A DNA stretch of 64,000 nucleotides from Ceriagrion tenellum (Eukaryota > Arthropoda > Insecta > Odonata > Coenagrionidae), in assembly GCA_963169105.1 (NCBI GenBank), contig OY720643.1, positions 97,908,848 to 97,972,847 on the forward strand. The letters are read 5' to 3'. A model generated the notes under the pieces. It made no database searches. It was not told the DNA's origin and saw only the letters and a program-made list of their open reading frames with translations. A program made the translations under genes and the position numbers. Positions 36,976-49,209 of this stretch are shown piece by piece (position 1 is the first letter of the stretch; the number at the start of each line of letters is the position of its first letter).

Positions 36976-39900
36976 TTTACTTCACGAATTAAATATTTAT
37001 ATTTTTGGTACGGTTATTTTTCTTTTACCCTTGTAAAGATTTGCGTATAAATTATTTTACCCCTACAGAAATAAGAGAATAAATTGAAAAGATACCTCGT
37101 CGAAATAATGAATACAGTCCACATTACCTGTTCCCGAGAACCGTAATTGACTACAACGGAAACATGGATTAGACTTTAACTACTTAAGTAACCTTTGCTT
37201 TCCTCATTTTTCTATCTTCTACGAATCCCTTGTACAATTCTCGCTCTCTCCATATTATCCTCCCTCGGAGTTATGATGGGACTTAACAGTCTCAACCATA
37301 GCGTAACAAAGCCGATTCAATATTATATATGGCCTTTTTCCTTACAACCTATGTCAATTGCCTTGCGGAATCTCAGTAGGTGGTACATTGATAAAAAATG
37401 AAATAAAAATACAGTGCTTGTAATGGGTTGTCATCATCCTTGGCTGTCATCAATCCTAAAATTGATTTTCTGCAGCTTTCCAATCTACTCTCCTATCAAG
37501 CAACTGCTTCATTCCAGAATGACTGATAATTCGTCCTTCATAATTTTCCTGATGTATTCCCTTCTTGTTCTCTTCATGAAATGATACACATTTATTTCCC
37601 CTTCCTTTATTGTTTTGAAAAGACTTAAGTGTCACGAAATGGGTCTAGTAACGGTTTCTCCACTTTGAGTTTTTATCAAATTTGTTTTCTCCCCCACTCG
37701 TCAAGAAACGTCTTCGCTTCTAACTCTAGTCGAGGAGAATTTAGCCATTCTCGTTATTTATTCAGTCTTAATCATACTTCGGCAACGCGACATCTCCTTT
37801 GCTTACAATATCATAAATTCGGCAGCTGTTTTTTTCTCGGCTTCGGTGCCAGATGAGTGCCTGCTACAAGTTTATGTTTTAAAAAAGTGCTTGCTTATAG
37901 TAGATGGGAATAACAACCAACATTCTGGCCTTATTTCCAATGTATAAATAAGGCCAGAGTGAAGGTGGAATTTTTTTTTACCTATCAGGAAGAAGGCGAA
38001 AGCCTATGGATTCGAAGACTATGGAACAATTGGGTTAATCTTGGAAGCAGTGCTCATAATCATTAATAAAATATTGGAGACTTGTGTCAATTTTCTCTCT
38101 GGTGGAGCTACAGTCGAGAGTGGGCCTGCTGCGCTATCAGTCTCTTGGCATCCTGGTTGGCAGTCTTGGCGCGCCACCCTCGAACTCTTGCCCATGTTGC
38201 ACTGCACTTGATCCGTCCGTCTGTTCTTAGAATTCCCCTGCCATCTTTGGTGTTGTGCTATAAGCCTATAGCTGACTCTGGTAGAATTTCATTTTGATTA
38301 GGCTATTTTTAGTGGATAGGGAACAAAAATACGTTTGTTTTGAACTGGATCACTCGTAGGTTCGCATCTTCTTCTACGCGTATCCTGATACCACCTTCAT
38401 GACTTAAATCTCATGGCTCTCATCTGAGTTTATTTTAGCTTAATTTTTTAGCTTAAATTAATACCATTAATATCTTTTAGCTTATTTTTCAGTCCATGAT
38501 TTCCATACCTGCGTTCTATCGCATTGCTTGGACTAATTTTCTAGCGCTTGTAGCTTTTAAATAATAAGATTATCCGAAATGAAGGCCAATAGTGATGCAT
38601 TCTCGGAATATGAAATTATTTGAGGCTGTTCTTATAGTTCTTTTACAAACCTTGTGCGTTTCTTATATTTTATTAGAATTCACCGTTGTCAGAGAGTCTA
38701 GGTTACTACTTTTTTCTATCATTGCCAAAGATTCTGTTGAGTCACGCAGTAGTCATTTAAGTGGTTGTAGGGGTCTCATTGGCTACTTCAGTTCAGCTCA
38801 CATGCACTTAAAATCTCTGCCACAGCGTCGTTTTTTTACACAGTTTACAACACAGTTTTAGCGTCGATAAGTACTCGGCCGTCGTGAAAAGCGTGGCTGC
38901 TTCGTGACTTTCCGACGTTATAGCCTTTGCCCTTTAAGTAACCAAGTTTTAATCTGCCATTGAGAACTGTTGGATTAGGAAAGATAATTATGCTTACTGA
39001 TTGTATACACGGCGCGGTAACTCATTCAAATCCCTATGGTGTTGATTCTCTCACTCTTTATCGCGTGAAATGATAAGCCTCAGGGTCTAGTTGGTGGCTG
39101 TCGCTTCATAAAAATCCGTTTAGACTTTTGATTTGATAATTTTACTCTCAATTCCTTCCTTCGCCACATGGATACAGTACTTTAAATACAGCTTTAATTT
39201 TGCAGTATTAACAATTGTTGGTATGGTTTTGTTTTATTTCACTGAATGGATGGTTCAGTGCCATATGTGGTTTTGCGCCATCACAGTGAATTGGTTTTAA
39301 AATCCAGAAATACCGTGGAAGTCTTCAGGTATCGTTTATGCGCTTAATTTTTTAACATTTTCCTTCCAGTGCTTCGTCTAATTAATGATATCTCTTGACG
39401 ATTAGCATTTGTATTTGTAGTAATGTCTGCATCTTGCCATTTCTTGAGTGAGAACGCGCCATTGAAGCAATTCTGACAAAAAGATGATATTTGTGGAAGA
39501 GGAGGTAAATATAGTTTCACGTCGTCAATGATTAAAGTTGCGATTACAAGTTACAGTTTTAGGCTCTAATTTAATGGCATATTACATATAAATTCTATAC
39601 TTTTTTAAATTCTATTTAACCTCGCTTATGGTATTTTATTAGAACGTTGGTGGTCGGTGAGAATATAATAGTATGGAATTTGCTGATAGATGCGTCAATT
39701 TATTAAGATACGAGTATAAGCACTTATTATTGTTTACATACATGTATTCGAAATAATAATTAAGTATGGTAATGTAATATCGTGGTTGTGACTCTGATAC
39801 ATGCCGCTCAAATCATCCAAATACTTTTTTCTTTTCCTACGGAATACCGGGAGGCGGCAGGTAAAAAAATAACCCTACCAAAATTTGCACTCAATGGAAA

Positions 39901-41309
39901 AATGAGGGTTGACTGGAAAAGATGAGAGAGGTACATGTGGCATTTCATAGTGACTCTAGGAGTCAGCAATCGCATGACGTTTGCAAGAATGGTGTACCGA
40001 ATAAGGTACAAATGTGTTTTGTGTGTATGTCTTGGACTTTGGCGACATAATATTATGACGATGATCCTTATATGGAAATATTTTTTTGCGTATAAAATGT
40101 GTGAGAGCAACTTGCACCGTTTATGCAGAGGTGTTCGTGTAGTAAAAGGAAGAAACTTGTGACGCTTTCCTTCCCGAGCGATATCCAAATATATTTCCCC
40201 AACGCGAAGATTGATTACTCGGTCACCAAAAGGAACTACATGAAAGTTCTCCAATTTTATGCCCAGAGGGGTTGGCGATCATTTCCGAAAGGTAGAGTAA
40301 GTTAATCCCAATACTCCAAAGGTTCGACCCTTGAGAAATGAAAGAGCTGTATTATCGCTACGGAGAATCGGAGATTCTAGCTACCGTAACAATTGCACCT
40401 CGCGGGTGCGTTGCAGCGAAATGGGAAGAAATTGAAAATAAGTGAGCACTCCAGCTTAATGTAGAGACAGGGTTCGTTTTTTCGGAGAGTGTTCGTTATT
40501 CTTATTGCTGCTTTCGGAGATTTTTCGATGGCTTCGTTGCCTTACTTGGAATGGCTCTGCTCTGTTTTAACGACAGCAGTTACCGTTCCCTGACCTTGAA
40601 TTGCCTCGTTAAATTGATTGTAGCGCCCTGGCTCCGTCTTAATGGACTTTAGATTCAATCTTTCATCCCTTGACCCCCCTGAAGTCGCCAAGAGTTAACG
40701 AGTTTTCAACTTTTCAAGTTTGCTAAAAAATTTCCTTTAGGGAGCATTTTAGTTTCTACAAAACGTTTGCCCCTCTGCAAAATTGCTCTATTAAATCTGC
40801 CTTTCTTTTAACCATTCTCCGCCTTAAAGTGTTTTAATGGCTTCTTACTCTCTTTTGCCCTCGGAGACTGTCCCTACAGTGCCTTGATTAAAAATTGTCA
40901 CGTTAAGAATTGTTTCGCGAAAAAATGCTTCTTTTAAGTGTCAAAAACATGGATATCAGGCCTAAAGTTTCCAAAAAACCGAAAGGCACAGCTAATTTGG
41001 CACTCAAGATCTGGCGTTTGGCTATTCAAATTCAAGCACTCATTTTATGGAATACCTTTCTATTCGTGCTAGTAAATGTGGCGATGTCTAATGATATTCG
41101 GTTTCAGAGTGTTTCAAAGTTGATTTTTGTTGGAATGGGTGTACTCGAGGCCTTTCTATTAAGATTTGAGCTCTTGGAAGAGTTCTATAAATAGGATTTT
41201 GGTCTGATTTTCTATTTTTGCGATGAAGTTAATGTCAAAAAAGAAGTGCTGATAACAGGCAGTGGGAGTTTTATTTTTTCACTTTAATATGAGAAACAGT
41301 TGTATTTAT
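36976..41309. other. AT-rich non-coding stretch
   Basis: No recognised gene. A GC-richer segment at 38,075-38,240 holds overlapping frames of 62 and 71 codons without a motif. A 148-codon minus-strand frame at 39,808-40,254 is one of the longest open frames in the window, but its translation is rich in basic, histidine and aliphatic residues, overlaps two + frames, and resembles no family I know, so I do not call it a gene. Confidence 0.4.
37924..37958. repeat. 13-bp perfect inverted repeat (hairpin)
   Basis: TCTGGCCTTATTT (37,924-37,936) is the inverse complement of AAATAAGGCCAGA (37,946-37,958) with a nine-base loop, in an AT-rich setting. Confidence 0.75.
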
Positions 41310-41760
41310 ATGCATGCAATTTATCTCGGAAACAGCTCAAACAATGTTAATGAGATAACATAATTTGGTACAGTTGATAGGTACCAGAAAGAGTTCTTTT
41401 GCCTATCTGTTCGGCAATGCATCTCTCTTATTTTATCGCTTCTGTCAGACCTAGATATGTTGTGAGGCGACATGATAATATATCGTTGTGTCGGCCTAAA
41501 ACGCACCAGTTCTAAATTTCTCAATCAAACTAAGCCTGGCGTGTAGCCTCCGAGTCTCTAGGGGCTCCCACCTTAATCCCTATAAAAGTTGTGAAACTGT
41601 ATATTTTCGTTCGCAGCAGTTTTAACGAGACGTGCTGCTTTTCTTTGTATTTTATTAATTTTATGGTTAAATCTTTATGACCCGAGTCCCAAATGCTCGT
41701 TACGTATTAGAAGTGTGGCCTAATCAGAGCGAAGTAGCGCCTCCCTTTTACTTTTACATC
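41310..41760 (-). mobile_element. CR1/L2-like LINE, internal 3' fragment
   Basis: The minus strand aligns with the long copy at 45,950-46,330: CTACTTCGCTCTGATTAGGC at the start, then ATTTAACCATAAAATTAATA, GGTGGGAGCCCCTAGAGACT and GGCTACACGCCAGGCTTAG. A 67-codon open part at 41,321-41,524 reads NLELVRFRPTQRYIIMSPHN and ISRSDRSDKIREMHC, the counterpart of KFRTDIFQSDIENIIMTPHY and ISRTDGCNKKRLIHF. This is the tail of LINE ORF2 beyond the reverse transcriptase domain. It is truncated on both sides, and the reading frame is broken upstream of the open part. Confidence 0.8.
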
Positions 41761-44639
41761 CGAGGACCTTCCTATTATACGCTTAAAAAACCTAGTTTCT
41801 GTTATTCTGTGCTGAATATGTTTTGTATGTGTGTTCCCCACGATATATCAGAAGTGAAGGTAATTCCAAGAAATTTTACTCTTAGTAGTGAGTGATTAGT
41901 TGAATTCGAATGATGTGATTTTCAGCGACGCCTGATAAATAAATCTTAGCTGGTGTAATTTCGTCATGGATTCTCTAACACTTCGGTTGAAGATAGGTCT
42001 GTATACAAAAATGTATAGTTAGCTTAGAGTTATATAAAGAACATAATTTGACGTTATGCTGAACAGAAGATGTTAAATTTCAATTCACAGCTTTCCGGAA
42101 AAGTAATTGTTTTACAGACCTGTTGAAGTCGAACTCTCTACCACACTATAATGGGTCAAATGAAGCCTAAAAATGCTAACTTGTGCAAGTGTTGTACTAG
42201 TTTAAGCTTGACAAAATATATAGTTGATAGGTAATTGAACGTAAAAAAATATTGGCAGTGTTGCAAACTATTTGGCTGGAATTGGAGTTAGTTTAAATGT
42301 TCATGATACTCGGCATAGGCTGCGGTTCAGCACAAATTAATGACCATAATTGTGAGATAAATTTATTCACGTAGTGCAATGAAATTTCCTTGAGGAAAAA
42401 AATGTTTTTTCTCATGACACTTTCATTGTATTCCACTGCCGTATTCGCGGCAGGCCTGAATACGTTGTATACTTTTACGTAGTGTTGCTTTTTTCTCACC
42501 AGTTATTTCAACGCGTTTTAATTAAAACCCGTTAGCGTTCTAATTAAAAACCCAAACGTCATTTACGAAGCGATGAATCCATTGCATAATCACAACCATG
42601 CATCCACGCGCTCTAAAATTATTATATTGCATTGAAATAATCGTGCAATTGGAAATGAAGAGCGGAGTCAATTATAGTTTTGTAATTAGAAACGAAAATT
42701 CCACTTCGTATCCGGTCAGACCTTTGCTTCGCATCCTTTTCGTTTTTCCGGTATTATCCTTGCCACGCATTGCAACCGATGCCATCATCCTAGGGCGGTG
42801 AAATATCTCTGCGGCCAAAAAAGATATGTAAAATTTGTGTCCAGTAAAAAATGCATCGTCGACGTTATAGACCGCGCACTCACATGGTTGGAAACGGAAG
42901 ATAAGGCATTGTTTCCCAGAGTGAGTACAACAGTTTGTTTCTCTACCTATTTCCCTTCCTTACGACCAGTTGTGAAACATTCTCCGAGTCATGTCATTTT
43001 TTCCCGCTTTTATGTATTTAACTTATATTTTACGTTTCCCTGTTCATCGCCCTACACGTCTCACTCCCAACTTTATTCTCTTCTCATCTCGCATCGCTTT
43101 TTTGTTGCTTATCCGTCTGGTGATTTCCTCTTTTGAAAGAAAAATAGGTAGACAAAACGACTTCCTGGTAAAAAAATTTCTCTTTGAACGTCGTTGCTAG
43201 TGGACGTGGTGCTTAACTGTACAGCAAGTAAGACAATTTCCGTCTCAGATTCCGTCTTGGCTATTTCCGTTTATGCACCCAATCCTTATCTTTTGAGAAT
43301 GCTATTTATGTGTTGAAACCCAACTTGAAGTATGTTATGGTCTATACCCTCATTGTCGTGGATTTTTCATGTAATATTTATGGTATTTCCAATATTTCTC
43401 CACTTTCAAGTAAATTCTAAGACTCTTCCTTGCTTTTAATGTCTGTATAAACCACACAGTAATATCAGCGACAAGTATTGCCTCCAACAAAGAAGGCACG
43501 ATGCTGTCGGAAGGAAGAATACACCAAGCATACATGAGTAAAAACTATAAATCCTGTCATTTAGGCATATGGAGTTCAAAGAAACGCAAAAATGGAACAT
43601 TCATTCATATTGATTTCCAAATGTTCTGCAGGTACACTGTGGCTTTCCTCAAGGAAGTGGTGGTGTATTTCAATCTACCTTAAGGAAGGTCGAAATCAGC
43701 CGGCCGAAACGTCGGAGACCGATTCCTATAAGTGTTCCTATCTGTGTTCCAATGAGACAGGCAAGGGAAAAGGCGAGTGAGATTACATTGCCAAAGCCAA
43801 TCTATGAATTCGCATTATATCGTGATACCCGCGAAAAAGTTTCCAAATCCATTCTGAAAGATTTACTGTGAAATGAAATTAATGAGGTTGGTTGGTGTGA
43901 TTTTTCTCTTATTTCAAAGGAAAATGAATGCCTTCGGTAACGAATAAATAAACCATTTAAATTTAATGATCTTTTGAAACAGTAAATCCTCGTTTAACAA
44001 CGAAAACATGTTGAGAATTCAGATAGTTATTGCATTATAACTGAATGACTGAAAACTTAAAAATAGACAAGGGCAACGCATGAGGAAATGTCGTACTAGG
44101 CACGAATTTCATTTTGTTCCGGATATACTTAAGAAGTTACTTGTAACAATAGGCTAAGGGCACGGTACGCAGCAGATGTAAGAAATTTAAACTACCCATA
44201 AGATTTGAAATCAGGATATCGACTCCCATGAGCTTCTCTTTATGAGATGATGACATGAACACACCGCTCGTATTTTGGTGATAAAATTACCCTTCATATT
44301 ACATAACATAGTGATCTAGTTTGATCTAGATTGCATACCATAGTAATCTAGTTTGCACCGTAGGTTCGGTTCGAGGAAAGGCAAAATGCCATCTCTTTTG
44401 AAAATATTTACTGATTTTGAAAATAACACGATGCTTTTACCTTGGATTGGGTTTGAAAGTAAATCAAAACGGAAAATTAGCGCAGTTCTCGACTTTTCCA
44501 GAGACATTCTAATATTAGCAATAACTGCGAGGCATAATCCCACCCATTCCTATTTAACATTCGAGGAATGCTTTACTATAGACTGTAGGCAACCAATGCT
44601 ACAGTGATTACTGAAACTAGGAAATAACAAACGAAGAAA
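41761..44639. other. Non-coding stretch, nothing firmly recognised
   Basis: Open frames up to 112 codons (42,798-43,136 on +) have no motif. The phrase GGCCGAAACGTCGGAGACC at 43,702-43,720 resembles the second half of hammerhead-like motifs found with Penelope-like elements, but no CTGATGA-type box or coding remnant is nearby, so it stays unassigned. Confidence 0.4.
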
Positions 44640-46475
44640 ATAATGCGCGCTATTCTACAAAACTTCAAGTAAAAATTCCTCAGTGAATTACTAGATGAAA
44701 ATCCCAAGTCATTCTGGTCTTACGCGAGAGAGCTCCAGGGCGAATCTTCGACATTAGTGTCTTTACTGGATACAAACGGCAAAGTGGTTACCAAAAGTAT
44801 TGAAAAAGCCAATTTATTATACCGCTACTTCGAAAGTGTATTCACTAAGGATGACACAGTTCACAATTTAGACATTCCTGACATCAACGAGTCGTTGGCT
44901 GACATTACAATTCAACGTGATGGAATAATTAAATAACTGCGTTCGGTTAAAAGTAACAAGTCCCCAGGTCCAGAAGGAATACCTCCGCGCGTGCTCAAGG
45001 AGTTAGCGCTATAGATTGCACCATTCTTAGAAATTATATTTAACAAATCATTATCCAAAGGCAAGGTGCGCCAAGACTGGAATATAGCCAACGTCACTCC
45101 GATATTCAAAAAGGAAATAAAAGTGACCCTGGAAATCACCGGCCTATATCATTAACATCACTTTTATGCAAGATCCTCGAACACATTGTCGTTAGTAATA
45201 TTATGGCATTCCTGGATAATCATAACTTCTTATCTAGCAGTTAGCACGGCTTCCGTAAGGGCACGTCCTGCGAAACACAGCTTGCGCTCTTCCTTCATGA
45301 TATTCTAATATCAGGTGAATCGATTAAGCAGGTCGACGCGATATTCCTTGATTTCAAGAAGGCATTCGACAAGGTTCCTCACAAAAACTCATATATAAAT
45401 TGCAATCATGCGGAATCAATAGAAAAATAGTGAATTGAATAAGTGGCTTTCTCAGTGATCGAAAACAAAAATTAAGTTTTTGTAAGTAATTGATGGTTTT
45501 AGCTCTGATATGGTCGAAGTCACATCCGGAGTTCCAAAGGGAAGCGTTATCGGCCCTCTTTTATTCATTATTTATATTAATGACGTAAGTTCTCGAGTTA
45601 GCAGTAAATTAAGATACTTTGCAGACGATAGAGTTATCTGCCGTGAAATAAGCGAAAACGCGGATTTTGAAGCTCTGTCATCTGACCTTAACAACGTTCA
45701 TAATCAGTTCAATATCAGCAAATGCACCACAGTTAATTCCTGCGAAAGTCATCACAAAAATGCCATACCTATAATGTGGGTGGAGTAAAAATAAAATCTT
45801 CAGATACAGTAAAATATCTTGAAACAACTTTAACTTCTGACATATCGTGGGGATTACATATACAAAACATATGTAGCAAGCATTAAAGAAACTAGGTTTT
45901 GTGAAACGTATAATAGGAAGGTCCTCGAATGAAAAAGTCAAAGAGAGATGGTACTTCGCTCTGGTTAGGCTTCATCTTGAGTACGCCGCGAGACTTTGGC
46001 AACCTAGCAATAAGGATTTAACCAAAAAATTAATAAAATACTAAGAAAAGCTGCACGCTTCGTTAAAAACTGCTACGACCGTTTATATGGTGCCTCACAA
46101 AATTTAGCGAGATTAAGGTGGGAGCCCCTAGAGACTCGGAGGCTACACGCTAGGCTTAGGTGGCTTTAGAAGTTCAGAACTGATATTTTTCAGAGCGACA
46201 TAGAGAATATTATCATGACTCCTCACTACATCTCTAGGACTGACGGATGCAATAAAAAAAGATTGATACACTTCCGAAGAGATAGTTACAAAAACTCGTT
46301 CTTTCCGCTCTCAATAGGCGGCCACAATAAAAATTGAGCTCTACTAAATACAGTCCTATAATACACGTCACCATTTCATCTCCAAAAAACTTACACCTTT
46401 ACACGGCTGGTGACCTAACACCCCCTGCCACATGCCCATGCGGCGACTCGCAGGGTATAATGTAGATGTAAGTGG
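44640..46475 (+). mobile_element. CR1/L2-like non-LTR retrotransposon, 5'-truncated and inactive
   Basis: This is the longest copy of the family, covering the reverse transcriptase and tail of ORF2. In order, it shows FWSYARELQ near 44,715, a KSPGPEGIPPRVLKELA block at about 44,958-45,005, HGFRKGTSCETQLALF near 45,246, motif A IFLDFKKAFDKVPHK near 45,340-45,385, motif B GVPKGSVIGPLLFIIYIND at about 45,528-45,585, and the catalytic FADD at about 45,619-45,630. The tail WEPLETRRLHARL lies near 46,120-46,160. The 3' end is TAATGTAGATGTAAG at about 46,458-46,472. Stops (for example about 44,932, 45,013 and 45,239) and frameshifts split the ORF into at least five pieces, so it cannot make a protein. 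No endonuclease domain remains. CR1, L2 and Jockey groups share these motifs, so the clade is tentative. Confidence 0.88.
45510..45788 (+). pseudogene. Reverse transcriptase palm fragment (motifs B and C) of the LINE
   Basis: This 92-codon piece is the largest uninterrupted part of the LINE ORF2. It carries the GVPKGSVIGPLLFIIYIND turn (motif B) and FADDRVICREI (motif C, the aspartate pair that binds the catalytic metal). It ends at a stop near 45,788, and the homology continues in another frame with KYLETTLTSDISWGLHI at about 45,812-45,865. The catalytic aspartates are intact even though the gene is broken. Confidence 0.85.
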
Positions 46476-47522
46476 GCTATAGTTCAGTGAGTTACTCTCT
46501 AGAGCGAAATATTATCCCCATCTCTAATGCGTTGTCCTCTCCCCTCCCCTCCTTTGCCAACCCCATTTGTATGTGTCGTCCCCACTCTAATGTCACGCTT
46601 TGATCATTGGTCTCACTCGCTCACCCGCTCAGAGTCAATGAATCATGGCAGCAGTCTAGTGATTTGTCAGAGATTTCTTTTTCAAGCATGAACCATGGTA
46701 GTTTTTCTAGTATAAAGAAGTCGCTAGGCTGCTGGCATGTTTCATTATCTGTATATATATCGCAGTTAGTAGGTTATGAATAGCGAATTACAACTTTTAC
46801 TAGACTTTTAATGGAAATTATCGACCTTTATGCTAAAAAAAGAAAGCTTTGAATCACGATGCAATAAAAGCTAAGCTTGTCCATGTTTTTTGCGCCTTAA
46901 TTGAAAATCCTTACTTTGAAGACAATCCCGGGTGAGAATATCGAAAGTTTTTTTAAATTTTATAATGGTATGTAAACGCTGGCAATTCTTTCACTAGGAT
47001 TTCTTCTGCAAGAGCTGGGAAGTTGAGTTTGCAACCACTTCAAATGATTCCGAGTACATAAGTAAGTTGTCACGTGGTACAACGACGAATGGTTGAGATT
47101 TTGGTGAGTTTGACCATGCGAATGCTTTTGGTATATTGTTTGTGGTGCCTTCCTTCTCGATATTTATCTCCGATAAAAATATACCGCGAAGAAAATTCGA
47201 CCGGGAGGGCTGTGCGAGATATTTATGACTGGTTTGAATGTGTCAAAAAATCTCGAACCCGTCGTGATTGTACCACGTGAATCTTTGGTGACGTGCTCAT
47301 AATTAATTATTTCGAGTGGTTTTAAGCACACCCACCCCCAGACGGGGAATATATCGGTGAAAATTTTCACAAGTCAGTGCGGAAACGGTTGTTGTTTATA
47401 ATGCCAACAATGCACTTCTGAAAGTGAGTTGCTACTACTCAAACAAATTCTGCTAGAAGGCCTGCATAGTCATTGGATCGTGTAATTTAGGTCGGAAGAC
47501 TTGCCGAAAGTAACTTGCATGT
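46476..47522. other. Non-coding stretch between the LINE and the foldback element
   Basis: Nothing recognised. A pyrimidine-rich patch at about 46,530-46,560 follows the LINE 3' end. Confidence 0.4.
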
Positions 47523-47980
47523 GGGTCAATCCATACCAAGTGGTCCAAGTTGGTAGCTCGACCATTTTAGAAAAAATTCATTTTTTGAGGGCAGATAGCC
47601 TTATGTTTCGACAGCTCAAAACAAGTTATATTTTATTTTTAGTTTCCATGACAACCAAATGGCGGCCATTTTTCGCTCTCGATGCAGAGCTTTTTTAGCA
47701 TTTTCAAGCTTTGACATTAACTTCTGTTACTCAGCTACCATCGGTTATAGGAAAATGAAATAAATTTTTATGCAATACGCATACATGAAACTACAACTCT
47801 GTGTATATCATAACGTGGAGTTGTTATTTCTTCGTGATTATTTTAACAGCCAAACTTGAAAGTAAAAAACGTAAGGTTTCGTATGTTTCGGAAGTTTTTT
47901 TGGGGAAGAAGAAATTTTCTTCGACCCTTAAAAATTACTCATAATATACGGTGACATTAGATCTCTATATTAAAATAATT
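47523..47980 (+). repeat. Left 458-bp arm of the foldback element
   Basis: Runs inward from GGGTCAATCC to ATTAAAATAATT. It includes CAAATGGCGGCCATTTTT at about 47,659-47,676. Confidence 0.93.
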
Positions 47981-48548
47981 CACCAAATATATCGAAGAAA
48001 ATTGAGAGAAATATTAGGTCAGTTATAGATACTATAATAGTATTCATCACCTTACTTGTTTAACAGCATTGTAATTTATCGGTGCATTGAAATGAATATG
48101 AAAATATAACACTAACAATGTCAAAGAAAACTAAGTACCATACAATTGGTACCCAAGTGTCAACAATTTTGTGGAGAGATTAACTATGGACTATTTTTCT
48201 ATACACCATATTATTATATTAAATTTCTTTTTTTCAATCATCTAAATTTAAAAAAAGTATTATTTCAAGCCTTAAGATGTGTAATAATGGGCATGATAAA
48301 TGCATTTACATCATTTCGCAAATGCTGAATTTTTGCTTTTTTCACACACCTATATCTGCGTAACTAGAAAAGTCTCCAAGTCAAGTTTTATACCATAGTT
48401 AAATTATGTATAGATCTGTATTTTCTGTAATTTTCAAATTTTTAAACAACTGCCCACCAGAGATATTGAACTAGGAATACTGCAAAATTTTAAAAAGTTA
48501 CAATTTGCCGGCTCTGTAAAAATAAAAATATGCAAGCTTCTAACTTCA

Positions 48549-49006
48549 AATTACTTTAATATAGAGATCTAATGTCACCGTATATTATGAGTAATTTTTA
48601 AGGGCCGAAGAAAATTTCTTCTTCCCCAAAAAAACTTCCGAAACATACGAAACCTTACGTTTTTTACTTTCAAGTTTGGCTGTTAAAATGATCACGAAGA
48701 AATAACAACTCCACGTTATGATATACACAGAGTTGTAGTTTCATGTATGCGTATTGCATAAAAATTTATTTCATTTTCCTATAACCGATGGTAGCTGAGT
48801 AACAGAAGTTAATGTCAAAGCTTGAAAATGCTAAAAAAGCTCTGCATCGAGAGCGAAAAATGGCCGCCATTTGGTTGTCATGGAAACTAAAAATAAAATA
48901 TAACTTGTTTTGAGCTGTCGAAACATAAGGCTATCTGCCCTCAAAAAATGAATTTTTTCTAAAATGGTCGAGCTACCAACTTGGACCACTTGGTATGGAT
49001 TGACCC
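48549..49006 (-). repeat. Right 458-bp arm of the foldback element
   Basis: Inverse complement of the left arm with no gaps. It differs at three positions: in TGATCATT against TGATTATT, CGGCCC against CGACCC, and AAAGTAATT against AAAATAATT, written in left-arm orientation. Confidence 0.93.
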
Positions 49007-49209
49007 ATGTGAGACTTGCCGGCGTAAACCAACCTAAATGATCATCAACTCTGCTCCCGATTCGTTTCATAGTGTGCCATCAAGTGCGCAGTTTTGGAAG
49101 CGAATTGAAAGCATGTGAACTGTGGTATACGATATGTGGTGGAACTAAGATGGCCGCGAATTTGAGCGTATAGGTAGCGCCCGATGGTAGTCTAATATCG
49201 CAATCGGTG

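Larger units (their letters stand above)
47523..49006. mobile_element. Foldback-type DNA transposon with 458-bp inverted arms
   Basis: The left arm (47,523-47,980) and right arm (48,549-49,006) are inverse complements over 458 bp with no gaps; I count three differences. The termini are GGGTCAATCCATACC, and the element is flanked by ATGT on both sides (47,519-47,522 and 49,007-49,010), which fits a 4-bp target duplication. A longer word, AGACTTGCCG, also occurs in both flanks (47,497-47,506 and 49,012-49,021). The 568-bp centre has no open frame that could be a transposase, so it is non-autonomous. Each arm contains the same 60-codon open stretch reading inward (WVNPYQVVQVGSS..., to FFALDAELF), which is conserved only because the arms are nearly identical. 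Long inverted repeats, a GGG end and a 4-bp duplication would be compatible with a Sola-type element, but I cannot name the family. Confidence 0.9.

Noticed and set aside
39808..40254. A 148-codon minus-strand frame considered as a gene
   Set aside because: No family resemblance, no start context or splice pattern that I could support, and it overlaps two + frames. Length alone is weak evidence in 64 kb.
43702..43720. CGAAACGTCGG phrase as a hammerhead ribozyme
   Set aside because: The first core box CTGATGA is absent upstream at usable distance and no element remnant is adjacent.
44912..45139. 75-codon minus-strand frame
   Set aside because: Antisense shadow of the LINE reverse transcriptase region that contains the KSPGPEGIPP block.
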